This document shows positions 1-5,316 of a stretch of 6,545 nucleotides of DNA, piece after piece. A program made the position numbers and the translations under genes. Positions within the stretch are counted from its first letter, which is position 1; every line of letters starts with the position of its first letter. The stretch spans positions 1 through 6,545 of the forward strand of contig DAHVAE010000041.1 in the NCBI GenBank assembly GCA_027314795.1. The letters are read 5' to 3'. The notes beneath the pieces were generated by a model, which saw only the letters and a list, made by a program, of their open reading frames with translations, was not told the origin of the DNA and did not search any database. The DNA comes from Candidatus Saccharimonadota bacterium (GTDB lineage: Bacteria > Patescibacteriota > Saccharimonadia > Saccharimonadales > UBA4665).

Positions 1-186
1 TCAGGCCCTGTCGTTACTAGTGACACTAGTTCTCAAGAAGCTAGGGAAGCAGTAACTTATAATCAAGATACGTTTATTGTAATAATTGGACAAAACTTTG
101 CTAATGCTAACCCAATTGCTTCCAGCACCCCATCAGCCACTACTGGCTCAAGCAATTATGATGCGGGTATAATTAAGCTGCCTTAA
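1..186 (+). CDS. C-terminal end of a possible LCP-family (LytR-CpsA-Psr) envelope protein, 5' truncated
   Basis: The reading frame is open from base 1 to the TAA at 184-186 and gives the last 61 residues of a protein whose start lies outside the window. The piece shows a short hydrophobic strand, DTFIVIIGQNF (residues 24-34 of the fragment), followed by a Ser/Thr/Ala/Pro-rich low-complexity tail and the end GIIKLP. A strand of the type 'D-x-V-V-I-I-G' near the C-terminus is typical of the LytR_C domain that follows LCP phosphotransferase domains in cell-wall polymer attachment proteins. That is the basis of the call, and it is weak because the catalytic LCP domain is not in view. The tail looks like an extracellular linker. 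Another secreted protein is possible. The stop codon is only 8 nt before the tRNA gene. Confidence 0.4.
   Translation, partial: SGPVVTSDTSSQEAREAVTYNQDTFIVIIGQNFANANPIASSTPSATTGSSNYDAGIIKLP
168..173 (+). promoter_or_regulatory. Possible -10 box for the tRNA-Pro gene, inside the upstream CDS
   Basis: A perfect TATAAT lies in the last codons of the upstream gene, about 21 nt before the first base of the tRNA. The matching -35 region (around 144-150) is poor. It could drive the tRNA alone. Equally, the tRNA could be read through from the upstream gene, because only 8 nt separate them. Confidence 0.3.
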
Positions 187-194
187 CTTAATTA

Positions 195-271
195 CGGGGA
201 TTAGCTCAGTCCGGTATCGCGCCGCGTTCGGGACGCGGAGGTCGTGGGTTCAAATCCCGCATCCCCGACCA
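195..271 (+). tRNA. tRNA-Pro, anticodon CGG
   Basis: A full cloverleaf can be drawn by eye. The acceptor stem is CGGGGAT (195-201) paired with ATCCCCG (261-267), with discriminator A268 and encoded CCA 269-271. The anticodon stem is CCGCG (222-226) with CGCGG (234-238), closing the loop TTCGGGA (227-233), whose anticodon is CGG (229-231) and reads the proline codon CCG. The T arm is GTGGG/CCCGC around TTCAAAT. Length is 77 nt including CCA. The D arm is odd: GCTC (204-207) faces TCGC (217-220), so only the outer two pairs form. Conserved T8, A9 and the GG of the D loop are present, and the gene is otherwise sound. Confidence 0.95.
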
Positions 272-317
272 AGTAAATTTATAGCTTAAATATCTTCAAT
301 GGTATATCGTAAATGTA

Positions 318-938
318 ATGTCTTTAATACTAACAATAGTTGTTGTTTTAATAGTTCTACTAACCAACGAACTTTGGTGGCGAGTTAAAAAACCCAATGA
401 TGAAATTAGCCGTAAAGCTGTTCATATAATAGTTGGCTGTTTTGTAGCTTTTTGGCCATACTATCTTAGCTGGTTAAACATTGAACTACTTGGTTTAGCT
501 TTTTTAGTAGCAGTTTTAATTTCTAAAAAGTTAAGGATCTTTCAATCAATCCATAGCGTCCAAAGGCCAACTTGGGGAGAGGTCTTCTTTGCATTATCGG
601 TGATTATCGTTGCTTTTCTTACTCATGACAAGTTAGTCTATGCAACTGCTATTTTATCCATGGGTTTGGCCGATGGACTTGCAGGCATCTTTGGCTCGCA
701 ATTTGGGAAAAGTACTAACTATAATATATTCGGTAGGACCAAGAGTGTAGTTGGCAGTCTAACTTTCTTTATTGTTGCCGTCATTCTTCTCGTTAATTAT
801 AGCAGGCATATAACCCATCCTCATGGGTATCTGGCATATATTATGCTGGCCTTAGCTGCAGCAGCTCTAGAGAACTTCTCTGTCTTTGGACTAGATAATT
901 TATTTGTACCATTACTAATAGCTTTTGCCCTTAGGTAA
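318..938 (+). CDS. Dolichol/phytol kinase-family membrane protein (CTP-dependent polyprenol kinase-like)
   Basis: A 206-residue polytopic membrane protein with about six or seven hydrophobic segments. Three features match the dolichol kinase/phytol kinase/CTP-transferase-like family: EISRKAVHI (29-37, the RK..H signature after the first helix), a glycine-rich SMGLADGLAGIFGSQFGK (114-131), and TKSVVGS (141-147), which resembles the nucleotide-binding K-S/T-x-x-GS motif. The C-terminal ALEN...GLDN (184-194) also fits. Family members phosphorylate polyprenols, phytol or similar lipid alcohols in the membrane, usually with CTP. The true substrate is unknown here, and a role in recycling the undecaprenyl carrier is inference. 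The ATG at 318 has no Shine-Dalgarno. A weak TATATC at 303-308 could make a very short leader. The 3' end overlaps the convergent ATPase gene by 8 nt. Confidence 0.75.
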   Translation: MSLILTIVVVLIVLLTNELWWRVKKPNDEISRKAVHIIVGCFVAFWPYYLSWLNIELLGLAFLVAVLISKKLRIFQSIHSVQRPTWGEVFFALSVIIVAFLTHDKLVYATAILSMGLADGLAGIFGSQFGKSTNYNIFGRTKSVVGSLTFFIVAVILLVNYSRHITHPHGYLAYIMLALAAAALENFSVFGLDNLFVPLLIAFALR

Positions 939-2778
939 GTTTAATATTGTGTACTCTTAGAGCGTTAAAGATAACAAAGACATCTACAACTTCTTGCAAG
1001 ACGGCGCCATATACCGGTAGAAAATGTCCAGTGGCAAATATTAGCATCAAAACAACGCTTAAAGCTATACCGATTAGTATGCTCTGCTTAGCTATGCCAA
1101 AGGTGCGTCGAGCAAGCCTATAAGCTGACTCCACATGAGCTATATCATCGAGCATTATTACCATGTCTGCTGATTCACTGGCGGCTGTAGAGCCTCTCGC
1201 GCCAAGTGCGATACCAACATCAGAAGCTGTAAGTACAGGCGCATCATTCACACCATCACCAACAAATACAACTGGCCTTTCTTTAACTTTTTCAATTGCA
1301 TTTAGTTTATCTGCAGGTAACGCCTCGGCAACCACTGTCTTAATCCCAAGTTCGCTAGCAATGGTATTAGCAACCTTTTTGTTGTCCCCTGTAACCAATA
1401 AGAAGTTCTTAATACCCAGCGCTTTAAGAGAACGTAGCGTAGCCTTAGACTCTTTTCTAATCTGGTCCTTAAGACTTAGATAACCAACAAGTTCTTTGTC
1501 TAGTCCAACAAATACCATAGTATTGGCTTGTTTAACGTTACTTATACTATTTGGTATTTTAACGCCTTCACTTACTAGCAGGCTAAGTCGTCCGACAATT
1601 AATTTCTGAGATTTATAGTTAGCTGTTAGGCCTTGTCCTGATATCTCACTCAGTCCTTTAACTTTGATTGTTTTAACTTTACGATTCAATGCCTCATTGG
1701 TTATGGCCTTAGCTATAACATGATTTGAGTACTGCTCTAAACTTGCACCATAACTTAAGACGTCGCCAACCTTAAAGTTGTTAAAGGATTTAATACTATC
1801 TACAGTTAGCTTGCCAGAAGTAAGTGTACCAGTTTTATCAAATCCAATTGTTTGAGCCTCTGCCAGTTTTTCTAGAGCAGATCCGGTTTTGATTATAATA
1901 CCGTAACGACTAGCTCGACTCATGCCAGAAATTAAAGCAATCGGTGCCGCTAGCAGCAGTGGGCATGGTGTAGCAACTATAATTACTTCTAGGAACCTTA
2001 TAGCTTGCCCAGATATGGCCCAAACGCTACCAGCTATAGCATAAGCCATCAAAGTAAAAGGTATGCTGTACCTATCAGCCAGTCTGACAAACGGAGCCTT
2101 AGATGCGGCAGCTGATTCAACAAGTTTAACTATCTGTTGGTACTGGCTGTCTTTAGCCATAGCGGTAGCCTTAACAATTACTGTGCCTTCCATATTGACT
2201 GAACCACTAAGCAGCGATTCAGTCAGGCTTTTAGATACGGGTACGCTTTCGCCAGTTAATGATGACTCATCAAACGACGAGCTACCTTCAATAATTACAC
2301 CATCAGTTGGCACAAGTTCTCCTGGCTTAATAACGAACCTGTCTCCAACTTTCAGTTCACTGGCTTTAATGTCTACTTGTTTCTTGTTTTTAACTAAATG
2401 AGCTATTGTTGGTGCATGTTCTAGAAGGGCGCGTAGCTCACTCAATGCCCTATTATCTGCATAGTTTTCTAGAGACTCCCCACCAGTTAGCATGACGACA
2501 ACAATTATTGCTGCCCAGTATTGCTTAAGTAGAACCGAAGCTATAATAGCTGTAGCAGCTAAAATATCTATGCCATAAGTACCATTCCTAATGTCATCCC
2601 ACATACCCCAAAGAAGAGGAATAACCTCAACTAAAGAAACAGTAGCTAATATGATATTTGATGCCGTGTGCAAACCACTGAAGTAGGTAATTAAAGCTGC
2701 AATTAAAGCCGCTAAGGCTAAACTAATTAACCGCCACTGCCAGATAAAGGTCGCTACTTTATTAATTGAACTAAACAT
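931..2778 (-). CDS. P1B-type heavy-metal-translocating ATPase, TPCP subtype
   Basis: A complete 615-residue P-type ATPase that pumps a metal cation across the cytoplasmic membrane. Visible motifs in order: actuator TGES (175-178), membrane metal-site motif TPCP (270-273), phosphorylation site DKTGT (314-318, D314 phosphorylated), TGD (463-465) and the hinge GDGVNDAP (507-514). The protein starts directly with membrane segments and has no N-terminal CxxC metal-binding domain. C272 of TPCP is the only cysteine I can find. The nucleotide-domain 'HP' motif reads HV (353-354, in SNHVIA). TPC-type ATPases are classed apart from Cu (CPC) and Co (SPC) pumps, and some have been linked to Ni or Fe, so the metal cannot be assigned. 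Start ATG 2776-2778 is preceded by AAGAGGGG, the clearest Shine-Dalgarno in the window. The gene is divergent from the small membrane protein at 2852. Confidence 0.93.
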   Translation of the reverse strand: MFSSINKVATFIWQWRLISLALAALIAALITYFSGLHTASNIILATVSLVEVIPLLWGMWDDIRNGTYGIDILAATAIIASVLLKQYWAAIIVVVMLTGGESLENYADNRALSELRALLEHAPTIAHLVKNKKQVDIKASELKVGDRFVIKPGELVPTDGVIIEGSSSFDESSLTGESVPVSKSLTESLLSGSVNMEGTVIVKATAMAKDSQYQQIVKLVESAAASKAPFVRLADRYSIPFTLMAYAIAGSVWAISGQAIRFLEVIIVATPCPLLLAAPIALISGMSRASRYGIIIKTGSALEKLAEAQTIGFDKTGTLTSGKLTVDSIKSFNNFKVGDVLSYGASLEQYSNHVIAKAITNEALNRKVKTIKVKGLSEISGQGLTANYKSQKLIVGRLSLLVSEGVKIPNSISNVKQANTMVFVGLDKELVGYLSLKDQIRKESKATLRSLKALGIKNFLLVTGDNKKVANTIASELGIKTVVAEALPADKLNAIEKVKERPVVFVGDGVNDAPVLTASDVGIALGARGSTAASESADMVIMLDDIAHVESAYRLARRTFGIAKQSILIGIALSVVLMLIFATGHFLPVYGAVLQEVVDVFVIFNALRVHNIKLT

Positions 2779-2781
2779 ATA

Positions 2782-2789
2782 CCCCTCTT
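2782..2789 (-). promoter_or_regulatory. Ribosome binding site of the P-type ATPase
   Basis: On the minus strand AAGAGGGG ends 3 nt before the ATG at 2778. It is notable because most other genes in this window have no Shine-Dalgarno, and it fixes the ATPase start. Confidence 0.6.
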
Positions 2790-2800
2790 ACTTCTTCAAA

Positions 2801-2828
2801 ATTATATCAAAGTATTGCCTAAACTTAA
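2801..2828 (-). promoter_or_regulatory. ATPase promoter with extended -10
   Basis: On the minus strand the sequence TGATATAAT (2809 down to 2801) is a perfect -10 with the extended TGn element. The -35 is weak (TTAAGT, 2828-2823, 16-nt spacer). The predicted start near 2794 gives a leader of about 16 nt that contains the ribosome binding site. The promoter overlaps the divergent promoter at 2815-2843, so the two may compete or share a regulator. Confidence 0.6.
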
Positions 2829-2843
2829 GACAAAACTTATACT
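2815..2843 (+). promoter_or_regulatory. Sigma70-type promoter of the small membrane protein, leaderless
   Basis: TTGCCT (2815-2820), a 17-nt spacer and TATACT (2838-2843). The ATG at 2852 is 8 nt after the -10, at or next to the expected transcription start, and a TAG stop (2849-2851) directly precedes the ATG in frame. The transcript should therefore be leaderless or carry only one to three nucleotides of leader. Confidence 0.65.
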
Positions 2844-2851
2844 TAAGCTAG

Positions 2852-3151
2852 ATGCTGATATCGCTTATTTTGATAGTTCATATAACACTTGCAGCTGGCG
2901 TTATAGCTGGTTTTGTTTATAGATATATATTAGCTTTTAAAAACAAAGAGTACCCACTGACAGGACGTAATGCCCTTTTTGCTGGAACGGCCGGCTTGAT
3001 TATTACTGGTGTCTTTATGGCAATAATTGCTAAGTTACCAATTACAAGTCTTTGCCTTGATTCGTTAGGCATTGTAGTAGCTCTGTTAGTAATGGAAGTC
3101 GGGCTACAAAAACTTTCTAGCAGATTAGCTACCGAGAAAAGCAAGACCTAA
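2852..3151 (+). CDS. Small three-helix membrane protein, function unknown
   Basis: A 99-residue protein that I do not recognise as a named family. It has three hydrophobic segments, at about residues 2-25, 42-62 and 67-88, a short basic loop between the first two (FKNKEYPLTGRN) and a charged C-terminus (TEKSKT). One histidine (H10) sits inside the first helix. An in-frame stop immediately before the ATG leaves no alternative upstream start, and no Shine-Dalgarno is present, in line with a leaderless message. It is divergent from the P-type ATPase with only 73 nt between the start codons. A functional link to metal transport is possible but rests only on this shared intergenic region. The strong promoter and clean start make it a real gene. 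Confidence 0.7.
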   Translation: MLISLILIVHITLAAGVIAGFVYRYILAFKNKEYPLTGRNALFAGTAGLIITGVFMAIIAKLPITSLCLDSLGIVVALLVMEVGLQKLSSRLATEKSKT

Positions 3152-3168
3152 GTATATTATCGGACGAA

Positions 3169-3242
3169 GTCACTAGGTAAAGAACATCAGAACTATTTCT
3201 AATTTTCAAATGATTGAAAAACAAGTGAATAATAATCTTGAT
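3169..3242 (+). repeat. Dispersed intergenic repeat, copy A (upstream of toxin-antitoxin)
   Basis: Bases 3177-3206 match 5250-5279 at 29 of 30 positions. The upstream part (3169-3192) matches copy 3778-3801 at 18 of 24. After the core, copy A carries 14 extra bases that complete a hairpin (3203-3220). It then rejoins the other copy with ACAAG (3221-3225) and TAATCTTGAT (3233-3242). The core includes the dyad AGAA (3189-3192), CTAT, TTCT (3197-3200). The right end supplies the -35 box of the toxin-antitoxin promoter. Confidence 0.8.
3203..3220. repeat. Perfect inverted repeat, 7-bp arms with 4-nt loop
   Basis: TTTTCAA (3203-3209), loop ATGA, TTGAAAA (3214-3220). Most of it (3207-3220) is exactly the segment missing from the equivalent repeat copy at 5279-5281. 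It lies 18 nt before the -35 of the toxin-antitoxin promoter. It is AT-rich, so it is more likely an operator-like dyad than a terminator. Confidence 0.6.
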
Positions 3243-3266
3243 GTCATAACTTCATAACGCTATAAT
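3238..3266 (+). promoter_or_regulatory. Toxin-antitoxin promoter, leaderless
   Basis: TTGATG (3238-3243), a 17-nt spacer and a perfect TATAAT (3261-3266). The GTG start of the antitoxin at 3273 is 6 nt later, which is the expected first transcribed base. No room remains for a Shine-Dalgarno. Confidence 0.75.
3244..3258 (+). promoter_or_regulatory. Candidate antitoxin operator: tandem TCATAAC
   Basis: TCATAAC occurs at 3244-3250 and again at 3252-3258, an 8-bp period, filling most of the spacer between the -35 and -10 boxes. RHH antitoxins commonly bind short tandem sites in their own promoter, so this is a plausible autoregulatory operator. A smaller dyad, GCTA-N5-TAGC (3259-3271), surrounds the -10. 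Confidence 0.45.
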
Positions 3267-3272
3267 GTAGCT

Positions 3273-3512
3273 GTGAGTAATTTATCTGAAAAAACAACTA
3301 TTTATTTAACTCCTAGGACTAAGAAATTCGTTCTCCATAAGGCTGTAGCTGAAGGACGTTCAGCATCAGCTATAATAAACGATAGTCTGGAAGAGATGCT
3401 TGAAGACCTAGAAGACATTAATGAAATAAAAAAACGACGTAGTGAGCCCAGCGTATCATTCGAAGATGCTCTAAAAGAATTAGGGCTTACATACGATGAC
3501 CTACGAAGTTAA
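3273..3512 (+). CDS. Type II antitoxin, RHH/RelB-like
   Basis: A 79-residue acidic protein. TTIYLT (8-13) forms the DNA-contacting beta strand of a ribbon-helix-helix fold, followed by two predicted helices (about 15-27 and 31-46). A charged linker and a C-terminal segment (SFEDALKELGL, 62-72) follow, which would wrap the toxin. By family knowledge it neutralises the downstream RelE-type toxin and represses its own promoter. It starts with GTG, since no ATG lies nearby in frame, and the GTG coincides with the predicted transcription start, so the mRNA should be leaderless. It overlaps the toxin gene by 17 nt, a usual arrangement for translational coupling. The two-gene context makes the assignment strong even though antitoxin sequences diverge quickly. 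Confidence 0.85.
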   Translation: MSNLSEKTTIYLTPRTKKFVLHKAVAEGRSASAIINDSLEEMLEDLEDINEIKKRRSEPSVSFEDALKELGLTYDDLRS

Positions 3513-3753
3513 TTTTACCAATAGTGCTTTTAAAGAACTCAAAAAACTTCCTAAGCAGGTTTCTTTAAGAATATCAAAAGCCATATACAAATTATCTAAT
3601 AACCCCAGAAAGGGCAGTGTTAGACCAATGGTTGGTATTGGAAGCTGGCGTCTTAGAGTTGGAGAGTATCGTGTTTTATACGATATTAGTGACAAGCGAT
3701 TACAAATTCTAATTATTAGAATAAGTCATAGAAGAGATGTTTATAGAAAATAG
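3496..3753 (+). CDS. Type II toxin, RelE/ParE superfamily (RelE-like mRNA interferase)
   Basis: An 85-residue basic protein of normal family length. It shows the N-terminal two-helix hairpin (FTNSAFKELKKLPKQVSLRISKAI, about 7-30), then the central strands with GSWRLRVGEYRVLYDI (49-64), and the C-terminal ISHRRDVYRK (76-85). The paired arginines of the central strands (R52, R54, R59) and the terminal R/Y pair (R79 or R80, Y83) sit where RelE family toxins carry their ribosome-dependent RNA cleavage residues. This favours RelE over ParE, whose gyrase-targeting members often lack the terminal Y. The gene is intact. ATG 3496 lies inside the antitoxin's last codons, so translation is probably coupled to it. 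Confidence 0.9.
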   Translation: MTYEVNFTNSAFKELKKLPKQVSLRISKAIYKLSNNPRKGSVRPMVGIGSWRLRVGEYRVLYDISDKRLQILIIRISHRRDVYRK

Positions 3754-3772
3754 TTTGAATTATAGTTTATAT

Positions 3773-3830
3773 TTGGGGTCACCTAGTGAAGGATATCAGA
3801 AAAAGTTCTAACCTTGGCAATAGGGTAGGT
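3773..3830 (+). repeat. Dispersed intergenic repeat, copy C (downstream of toxin-antitoxin, diverged)
   Basis: Aligned without gaps to 5237-5294 it matches at 39 of 58 positions by my count, and 13 of the 19 differences are transitions. The dyad AGAA (3798-3801), AAAG, TTCT (3806-3809) keeps both arms although the four central bases changed. Unlike the other two copies it does not lead into a promoter. It fills the 82-nt gap between the toxin gene and the convergent methyltransferase gene and ends just before that gene's stop codon. Confidence 0.65.
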
Positions 3831-3835
3831 TACTA

Positions 3836-4447
3836 TTATTTAACTGCATTTATGAGTAACCAATCGGGTCGAGTCTTGCCCCTATAGTCCTCTACAGTTT
3901 CAACTTGAATGTTTTTATAACCCGTAACTTCTAAAAGTTTGTTTATATTTTTTTTGTCCCAATAACAAAAGTAACGAGAAACATCCAATTTTCTGTTGGT
4001 TATCTCTTCACCTTTGCCTGCTTTCAAGCTGAAAACTATACGTCCATTCGGATTTAAGGATTCAAACACTTTTTCAAGCACTCTTTTCAGTTGGTCTTTA
4101 TTGAAGTGAAGAAATACTGCATCTGCGAATACCATATCGTAGTAATCACCAAGATCATCTGTTATAGCGTTGAGTATATGTGCTTTATTACCTCGTTTAT
4201 TTAAAAAGTCTACGAAACCCTTGCTAGCGTCAGTTAATACCATTTCATAACCCAACGACATTATATATCTCGCATCCTTACCTGTACCGCTACCTATTTC
4301 AAGAATCTTGGCAGACTTGTCTAGATGTTTCAGATTTTTATCTATCCAGGACTTTATTTCAGCTCTAACTATTTGTGGTGATGATTCTATGTATTTATCT
4401 ACAGCTTTGTTGTAACTATCGATTGTTTGGTTATTAATGTCTCCCAT
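3836..4447 (-). CDS. Class I SAM-dependent methyltransferase (second gene of operon)
   Basis: 203 residues from the ATG at 4445-4447. The Rossmann methyltransferase core shows motif I LEIGSGTGKDA (49-59), the acidic end of strand 2 in LTDAS (71-75), DMVFADAVFLHF (104-115) and the post-II LNPNGRIVFS (131-140). The N-terminal TIDSYNKAVDKYI (8-20) is typical of the methyltransferase 11/25 group. Substrate unknown. I chose this start because the upstream gene ends at 4452, only 4 nt before it (TAA CGTT ATG), which suits stop-restart coupling. A start at 4516 would add 23 residues and overlap the upstream gene by 65 nt. No Shine-Dalgarno is visible. Its 3' end faces the toxin gene with 82 nt between them. 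Confidence 0.85.
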   Translation of the reverse strand: MGDINNQTIDSYNKAVDKYIESSPQIVRAEIKSWIDKNLKHLDKSAKILEIGSGTGKDARYIMSLGYEMVLTDASKGFVDFLNKRGNKAHILNAITDDLGDYYDMVFADAVFLHFNKDQLKRVLEKVFESLNPNGRIVFSLKAGKGEEITNRKLDVSRYFCYWDKKNINKLLEVTGYKNIQVETVEDYRGKTRPDWLLINAVK

Positions 4448-4451
4448 AACG

Positions 4452-5174
4452 TTATTGATTAGATAAATTCTTTTGGAACACTGCCCAAATGTGATTAGCA
4501 TTATATTTTTTACCAAAAAACATATCGGTTTTAGATACTCGCTCTAGAATACAAAGCTTTAAACCTTTATAGAATTCCTTGACCTCATCTTCAGTAAAGG
4601 ATTTTTCATACTTACCATTAACTGTATGTATAAAGCTGCCTTTATCAGGACCAGGACTTTTAGCAATCATTTCTTTTTGAAATTCATCCTCAGAAGATAG
4701 AAGATAAACCATTAAGTAACCACCTGGTTTTAGTACCGTAGTTATATTACTTAGTGCTGCTTTTCGTCCTTCAACACTTTCAATATCTGTTGAACCAAAA
4801 CAGTCTACAACAAAGTCTAGGCTATATGGTTCAATAGGATAAGATCGAGTTGCGTCTTGTACTAAGAATTTCGTTTTATCTGAAACTCCCGATTCCTCGG
4901 CTCTTTTATTGGCTTCTTTTATAGCAGCAGGCGAGAAATCTATACCTATCATCTGTACACCCTGTTCTGATAACCATATAACGTTACGACCCTTACCACA
5001 GCATATTTCTATTCCACTTAGTTCGTTAGGTTTTTTACCCTGTTTCTTTAGCCACTCTAAAAACTTGATTACTCCGCTTGATCCTTTGCGAGAATCCATT
5101 TGAGGCAAAACATTCGGTTTTTTATGTTCTTTATCCCACCTTTCTTGCTGTTCCATGTGAGTAATATTTGACAT
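4452..5174 (-). CDS. Class I SAM-dependent methyltransferase (first gene of operon)
   Basis: 240 residues. The N-terminal ERWDKEHKKPN (11-21) resembles the 'WD..Y' entry of TehB/thiopurine-type methyltransferases. Motif I is GIEICCGKGRNVIWLSEQG (54-72), then GIDFSPAAI (77-85), D107, LDFVVDCFGS (119-128) and LKPGGYLMVY (148-157). The last 70 residues (FIHTVNGKYEKSFTEDEVKEFY onward) are the variable substrate-recognition part, and I cannot assign the substrate. The ATG at 5172-5174 is the first possible start, since an in-frame TAA lies two codons upstream. A -10 box ends 6 nt before it, so the operon mRNA is probably leaderless. It is followed at 4 nt by a second methyltransferase, and the two share no obvious similarity outside the core motifs. 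Confidence 0.87.
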   Translation of the reverse strand: MSNITHMEQQERWDKEHKKPNVLPQMDSRKGSSGVIKFLEWLKKQGKKPNELSGIEICCGKGRNVIWLSEQGVQMIGIDFSPAAIKEANKRAEESGVSDKTKFLVQDATRSYPIEPYSLDFVVDCFGSTDIESVEGRKAALSNITTVLKPGGYLMVYLLSSEDEFQKEMIAKSPGPDKGSFIHTVNGKYEKSFTEDEVKEFYKGLKLCILERVSKTDMFFGKKYNANHIWAVFQKNLSNQ

Positions 5175-5180
5175 TGCTTA

Positions 5181-5189
5181 ATGATATCA
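5181..5189 (-). promoter_or_regulatory. Extended -10 promoter of the methyltransferase operon, leaderless
   Basis: On the minus strand TGATATCAT gives an extended -10 (TGn plus TATCAT, 5/6 to consensus). It ends 6 nt before the ATG at 5174. No convincing -35 is visible at 16-18 nt. Confidence 0.5.
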
Positions 5190-5236
5190 AAACAAGGGTG
5201 ATAATTCTAAGATAACAGAAGTCATTACGCTTATGC

Positions 5237-5303
5237 TTGGGATGGCTTAGTAAAAAACATCAGAACTATTTCTAATTTTAACAAGGGGGTCAGTAATCTT
5301 GAT
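5237..5303 (+). repeat. Dispersed intergenic repeat, copy B (upstream of third methyltransferase)
   Basis: The core 5250-5279 is 29/30 identical to 3177-3206, and the whole block aligns with 3773-3830. Dyad AGAA (5262-5265), CTAT, TTCT (5270-5273). The right end, TAATCTTGAT (5294-5303), is shared with copy A and runs directly into the extended -10 box of the gene at 5317. Confidence 0.8.
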
Positions 5304-5308
5304 ATAAT
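5300..5308 (+). promoter_or_regulatory. Extended -10 promoter of the third methyltransferase, leaderless
   Basis: TGATATAAT is a perfect -10 with TGn extension, the same nine bases as in the ATPase promoter. No good -35 is present. The GTG start at 5317 follows after 8 nt, and an in-frame TAA (5314-5316) directly precedes it, so the start is fixed and the mRNA has little or no leader. Confidence 0.65.
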
Positions 5309-5316
5309 CTATTTAA

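Noticed and set aside
195..271. tRNA gene as an integration site for a mobile island
   Set aside because: No second copy of the tRNA 3' end is present in the window and no integrase gene lies beside it.
1163..1483. Open frame on the plus strand opposite the ATPase
   Set aside because: It is a Ser/Ala-rich shadow of the ATPase coding strand with no start signals. The same applies to the plus-strand frame at 2063-2401.
2917..3144. Minus-strand open frame opposite the small membrane protein
   Set aside because: It has no promoter or ribosome site, while the plus-strand gene has a clean promoter and a fixed start. The frames at 3501-3695 (minus) and 4909-5103 (plus) fail for the same reason.
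3820..3845. Rho-independent terminator between the toxin and the convergent methyltransferase
   Set aside because: AACCT/AGGTT (3810-3834) could pair, but across a long loop, and no uninterrupted T run follows.
4448..4516. Longer start for the second methyltransferase at 4516
   Set aside because: The extra 23 residues would overlap the upstream gene by 65 nt and do not look like a methyltransferase N-terminus. The ATG at 4447 sits 4 nt after the upstream stop.
3169..5303. Integron cassette array: repeats between modules, one of them a toxin-antitoxin pair
   Set aside because: The repeats lack paired RYYYAAC and GTTRRRY core sites and do not fold as a long imperfect hairpin, gene orientation is mixed, and no integrase is visible.
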